Assembly: GCA_030038075.1 (NCBI GenBank)
Contig: JASHPO010000161.1
Location: forward strand, 1-34,611
Length of the DNA: 34,611 bases
Direction of reading: 5' to 3'
From: Nitrososphaerales archaeon
GTDB lineage: Archaea; Thermoproteota; Nitrososphaeria; Nitrososphaerales; CADDZS01
Below, piece by piece: positions 31,247 through 34,611 of the stretch; positions within the stretch are counted from its first letter, which is position 1, and each line of letters starts with the position of its first letter. The notes beneath the pieces were generated by a model. That model did no database searches. It was not told the DNA's origin and saw only the letters and a program-made list of their open reading frames with translations. Position numbers and translations under genes: made by a program.

Positions 31247-31330
31247 AAAGGGCAGAAACATGATTTCCACGCCATATTAGAATCTTTCAGAGCTCTTAGG
31301 CTTTGAATCAAAGGCCGGGATAGCGACGGC

Positions 31331-33154
31331 TTATTCGACCTCGACTCTGATGTCTTCACCGTCCCGCAAAGCCTGGGCTATTTTCCTTCCAGCTTCCGAT
31401 TTCTTTGAAAGCTTTATTCTTGATTTCCGACCGATGATGGTCTTCATTACTTCATCGTTTCCGATGTAAAGAGTTGCTTCATTTCCTATCGAATCGGAAT
31501 CGCAGAGAATTTCGAGAGAGCCCCCCTTTTCGCGATAATCGAATTTCATGACCCGTCCTTCGCCACGATCCGTTCTTTCCCTCGGTCTGATGTCCAGCCC
31601 GATGGACAATAACTGCTCGGTTTCTTTGATTTGCGCGCCCCCCTTGCCGATAACTCGGGGAATTATGGCTTCGTCCACAAAAACCTGAGCCTTTGAGGGA
31701 GAAAGAATTTTCACTTCAGCTTTGGGGTCATATTTTCTGAAGACCTGCAATATCTTTTCTGCTGCAAGTTTCTCAACGCCAGAAGAAGCCCTTCCGCTGT
31801 CAAGATCTTTGATCGGAATAACTACGTTCTCCTCACCAAAAGTGTAGATTTCGTATGCAAGGTCGCCGGATTCAAAGTCTCTGACCTCTACGACGGGACG
31901 CGCAAGATCAGGTTCGTTCATTCCAGAAGGAACTTTGACTACGAGATTTAATTCCAGAACCTGCTGAATCTTTCCCGCTTTGACAAAAATTACAGTATCC
32001 ACGATGTGGGGTATCATTCCGAGCTCAATTCTGCTCATAAAGCGTTGCACAGCGTTCACAGGATCGCTTGCGTGAACCACTCCCACCATCCCCACTCCCG
32101 CAAGCCTCATGTCCGAAAATATCTCGAAATCCCTGCTTTTCCTCACCTCGTCGAATATAGTGTAATCCGGACGAACTAGCAGAAGTATCTCGGATGTTTT
32201 TTCGAAATCTCCTTCCAGAGGGCCGTATTGCGTGATACCTTTCGAGACCTGGAGATCCTTGGGCGATTCGAAGGTTTTTACCACTTTTCTATTTTCTAGG
32301 TAAAAATCGGCTACGCTGCTCGCAAGAGTAGATTTGCCCGATCCTGGTGGCCCTGCAATCAGTATTCCCTCCGCTTTGCTTTCCAGTCTTTTGACCAATT
32401 TTTCGGAAGGATGGTAATCCGACAAAGAGAGCCTGACGAGAGGCTTGACTATAGTCACTTCCAAGCCGTCAGAAAATGGCGGTCTTGCTATGGCCACGCG
32501 GTACGAGCCCAGTTGAATAACCGTTGCGCCGCTCCTGCTAATTTCTACGGAGCCAAGTTTGGAGATTCTTGCAGCTTCGGTTATTTCCTTCGCGATTTCT
32601 TCTAGCTGTTCCTTCGTCAATTCTTTTTCAGCGATCGGTAGGTAATCGAAATTGCCGGGAACTCCTTTCTTAGCCGAAGGCACTACGCCTTCCTTCAGAT
32701 GGAGACTGAGCATGTCGTTCTGGAAGAACTTTTCGAATTGCAGTCCTGAAATCCTAACTTCCGAAGGAAAGTGTCTGACATTGATACCTTCGGCCCTCCC
32801 CACCAGCGCCTGCACGTAATCTCCCGTGAGAAGCGTTGCCCCCTGAGTTTTCGCTACGTCTCTGATGATAGCATCGATCCGACCGCTTCCCGCGAGTCTG
32901 ATATCATCCATAGAAGGGCGCTCACCTTCGAACTCGATCGATATCTTCTTCTCCTCGCAGAGAGTTCGCAGTCGCGTCAGTTCTTCCAACCCGACAAAAC
33001 CCTCCTGCCTGTGTTTCGAAGCTTGTGCCTGAAGCTCGTCCAGCGCGGCCCTCGGAACGATAACGAGCGAGCCGCTGACAAGCTCGCCGGACTGAATCAA
33101 CTCAGTTGCTTTGCCGTCTATGATGACGCTGGTGTCTAGGACTACTTTATCCAT
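31331..33154 (-). CDS. PIN-ATPase-KH protein (PINA-like)
   Basis: Three-domain protein of 607 residues. Residues 1-130 are a PIN domain (VVLDTSVIIDGKATE with Asp7; LLTGDYVQALV). A PilT/VirB11-type hexameric ATPase follows with Walker A GPPGSGKST near 270, IFDEVRKSRDFEIFSDMRLAG as the Walker B/Asp-box region and HASDPVNAVQRF as the His-box. The C-terminal KH domain has the GxxG loop VIGKGGAQIKE. This matches archaeal PINA, described in Sulfolobus as a Holliday-junction branch-migration ATPase. Start is ATG, 27 bp after the HAD hydrolase gene, with which it probably forms an operon. Confidence 0.92.
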   Translation of the reverse strand: MDKVVLDTSVIIDGKATELIQSGELVSGSLVIVPRAALDELQAQASKHRQEGFVGLEELTRLRTLCEEKKISIEFEGERPSMDDIRLAGSGRIDAIIRDVAKTQGATLLTGDYVQALVGRAEGINVRHFPSEVRISGLQFEKFFQNDMLSLHLKEGVVPSAKKGVPGNFDYLPIAEKELTKEQLEEIAKEITEAARISKLGSVEISRSGATVIQLGSYRVAIARPPFSDGLEVTIVKPLVRLSLSDYHPSEKLVKRLESKAEGILIAGPPGSGKSTLASSVADFYLENRKVVKTFESPKDLQVSKGITQYGPLEGDFEKTSEILLLVRPDYTIFDEVRKSRDFEIFSDMRLAGVGMVGVVHASDPVNAVQRFMSRIELGMIPHIVDTVIFVKAGKIQQVLELNLVVKVPSGMNEPDLARPVVEVRDFESGDLAYEIYTFGEENVVIPIKDLDSGRASSGVEKLAAEKILQVFRKYDPKAEVKILSPSKAQVFVDEAIIPRVIGKGGAQIKETEQLLSIGLDIRPRERTDRGEGRVMKFDYREKGGSLEILCDSDSIGNEATLYIGNDEVMKTIIGRKSRIKLSKKSEAGRKIAQALRDGEDIRVEVE

Positions 33155-33181
33155 CAGTTATCACTGAATTTTTATCTAATT

Positions 33182-33880
33182 TCAATTTGGACCGCCAAAC
33201 AGTATAGCATCAAGGTCCTGAATTTTTTCCAGCATATAATCTGGGTACAGATTTTTCAGCGCGCCCGCTGAATGTAATCCGCTCGCTATGGATGCGCATT
33301 TTATCCCGGCGCGTCTCGAAGCTTCAATGTCTAGCACGGAATCGCCGACGTACAACATTTCATCTGATTGAGCTTGGAGGAGTTTCCGCGCCTCAAGCAG
33401 ACCATCCGGGCTCGGCTTCATCCTGGGAACCTCGTCCCTGCTTACAACGATTTTCAGATAAGGAAGAAATCCGCATTCGGACAATATGGAAATGACCGGG
33501 CCTCTTCCCGTATTGCTCACGACGCCAGCGGTCAATCCAGACAAGCTGATTTTCTGAACAATTTCGAGGCAGCCGGGAAGCGCCTTCGAAGTCTTGATCG
33601 AATTGAATTCGAAGTCGTCAAGAATTCGATATAGACTCTGTTTCAATTCGCCAAAAGAGTGCTCCTGTTGTTTTTCCTTCGAGACTTTCCACTCTGCTTC
33701 AGCTTCATCAATCAAATCCTGCGTTCTCATGTCTTCCACGAAATGATCAATTCTGTATCCGTTCTTTTTGAGAAAATCAAGCATCGCTAACCTCGACTCC
33801 TTTACTGGAAATTTGAACTCGATCAGCGTTCCGTCAAGATCGAACAAGACAACTTTGAATCGAGCAAAATTTTTCGGCAA
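33182..33880 (-). CDS. HAD-superfamily hydrolase (phosphoglycolate phosphatase-like)
   Basis: A 232-residue HAD phosphatase of the C1-cap type. Motif I is LFDLDGTLIEF with Asp14 and Asp16, motif II is VVSNTGRG, motif III Lys is in MKPSPDGLLEA, and motif IV is YVGDSVLDIEASRRAG. The small helical cap lies between motifs I and II. The substrate is unknown; the family hydrolyses small phosphate esters. It starts with TTG and is followed 27 bp later by the PINA-like gene. It is distinct in cap type from the Cof-like phosphatase at 24382-25086. Confidence 0.9.
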   Translation of the reverse strand: MPKNFARFKVVLFDLDGTLIEFKFPVKESRLAMLDFLKKNGYRIDHFVEDMRTQDLIDEAEAEWKVSKEKQQEHSFGELKQSLYRILDDFEFNSIKTSKALPGCLEIVQKISLSGLTAGVVSNTGRGPVISILSECGFLPYLKIVVSRDEVPRMKPSPDGLLEARKLLQAQSDEMLYVGDSVLDIEASRRAGIKCASIASGLHSAGALKNLYPDYMLEKIQDLDAILFGGPN

Positions 33881-34025
33881 GACCGCGGACGCTTAAATCA
33901 TTCTAAATGAAGAGGGTAATATACACTTAAATGACATTTTCGAGCAATCACCATTAGACTCGCTAGAAATTCGCGGGCGATCTGTTAGGTTCTGATCGGA
34001 AAAGCTCAGGATTAGCTTTCTCGAT

Positions 34026-34502
34026 TTACTCATAATGCCCGAGAGGCACCCAGCCGCCCGTTCTCGGGTCAATAGTCCAGCCATCGATCACGAATTTACC
34101 CGTGAATGGCCGATCTGATGAAATAACCAACGGTGCCAAATATGGCAGTGGATAGTTGTTCGCGGGATACGTATTTGGAATTTGATAAGCTGGTTGTGGT
34201 TCATAACTCGGTGCCGAATACTGATTCCTTTCTCTCGTCTTTGGAGCCTGAGGCGGTAATATAATTCCCGATTGTTGTACTACAGGACTAGGCAGTTGCT
34301 CACTCAAACTATAGTTCTTTTCGTGCCCGTTGCCAGTCAATACGGATTTTACTAGTCCTCTTTTCTCAAGTTTTGAAAGTGTCTTACTTACAGCCGATTG
34401 CGACAAGCCACTGGACTTTACAATCTGACTTTGATTACAGCGGCCCAACATTCTTATCGAGTTGATCAAAGTTTGTTCTTGGATTGTGCTTTCAGTGGAC
34501 AA
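34026..34502 (-). CDS. winged-helix protein with Pro/Tyr-rich linker and conserved-looking tail
   Basis: A 158-residue protein from a TTG start. Residues about 6-65 form a winged helix (INSIRMLGRCNQSQIVKSSGLSQSAVSKTLSKLEKRGLV in outline, MarR/IclR-like). Residues about 70-125 are a low-complexity linker rich in Pro, Tyr, Gln and Asn. The last 25 residues (FVIDGWTIDPRTGGWVPLGHYE in part) are ordered-looking, with three aromatic Trp/Tyr positions, and may be a peptide that binds a partner. I do not recognise the tail. A weak TATA (CAATAATCTT) lies about 37 bp upstream. It is the last gene of the window; bases 34503-34611 hold only its upstream region. Confidence 0.7.
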   Translation of the reverse strand: MSTESTIQEQTLINSIRMLGRCNQSQIVKSSGLSQSAVSKTLSKLEKRGLVKSVLTGNGHEKNYSLSEQLPSPVVQQSGIILPPQAPKTRERNQYSAPSYEPQPAYQIPNTYPANNYPLPYLAPLVISSDRPFTGKFVIDGWTIDPRTGGWVPLGHYE

Positions 34503-34611
34503 AAATTCCTACCCTGAGTACACCTGAAAGTACAAGATTATTGAAAAGGATATTCGTGAATATTCCCAAAGAGCCGGGGTACCAAAGTCAAATTATGTTT
34601 AATGCTAATTC

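Noticed and set aside
1-34611. CRISPR array, insertion sequence or integrase
   Set aside because: I found no regularly spaced long direct repeats, transposase motif or integrase frame in the window.

Overview
The window is archaeal chromosome, most likely from the TACK group and probably Nitrososphaerota (Thaumarchaeota) or a close relative; the phylum is inferred from general protein character, the domain is certain. The evidence is archaeal/eukaryotic-type RNA polymerase subunits (RpoD, RpoN), ribosomal protein L18e, a mevalonate route with isopentenyl phosphate kinase, archaeal GluRS, Lhr helicase, a PINA-type ATPase, TATA-type promoters about 26 nt upstream of near-leaderless starts, and a tRNA with bulge-helix-bulge introns. 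TTG and GTG start codons are very common, even for ribosomal protein and polymerase genes.

Layout. Bases 1-932 hold no convincing gene, only hairpins and copy A of a roughly 300-bp dispersed repeat. Bases 933-7169 (minus) form a compact operon: rpsB, a MEMO1-family gene, mevalonate kinase, isopentenyl phosphate kinase, a polyprenyl diphosphate synthase and gltX, joining translation to isoprenoid lipid synthesis. Bases 7246-8474 hold an HExxH peptidase, a thioredoxin and a winged-helix regulator where many archaea carry rpoK and enolase. Bases 8547-10648 are rpoD-L18e-L13-S9-rpoN with overlapping genes. A GPN-loop GTPase and a CinA-domain protein are divergent, followed by lhr with an unlisted 57-residue zinc-ribbon gene coupled to it through TAATG. 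Repeat copy B lies directly upstream of lhr.

The accessory part (15.8-24.2 kb) has a DrrAB-like ABC exporter divergent from a PadR regulator, two adjacent genes for membrane proteins (266 aa, and 779 aa with a C-terminal ferredoxin-like domain in which one cluster lacks a cysteine), a Ser/Thr-rich surface protein, a tRNA-Arg(GCG) interrupted by two introns, a ribbon-helix-helix regulator, and a divergent winged-helix plus response-receiver pair sharing an inverted-repeat control region.

The last third (24.3-34.6 kb) has phosphoglycolate phosphatase coupled to argS, a class V aminotransferase, a decayed membrane/zinc-ribbon gene, aspartate-semialdehyde dehydrogenase, a chain of hairpins that may be a small RNA, a VapBC toxin-antitoxin pair, tRNA-Gln(CTG), a PINA-like PIN-ATPase-KH protein, a HAD hydrolase and a winged-helix protein with a Pro/Tyr-rich tail.

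The observations I judge least ordinary are the repeat family with three motifs at exactly 13-bp spacing, the doubly interrupted tRNA-Arg, the unrecognised membrane redox pair, and the zinc-ribbon gene coupled to lhr.
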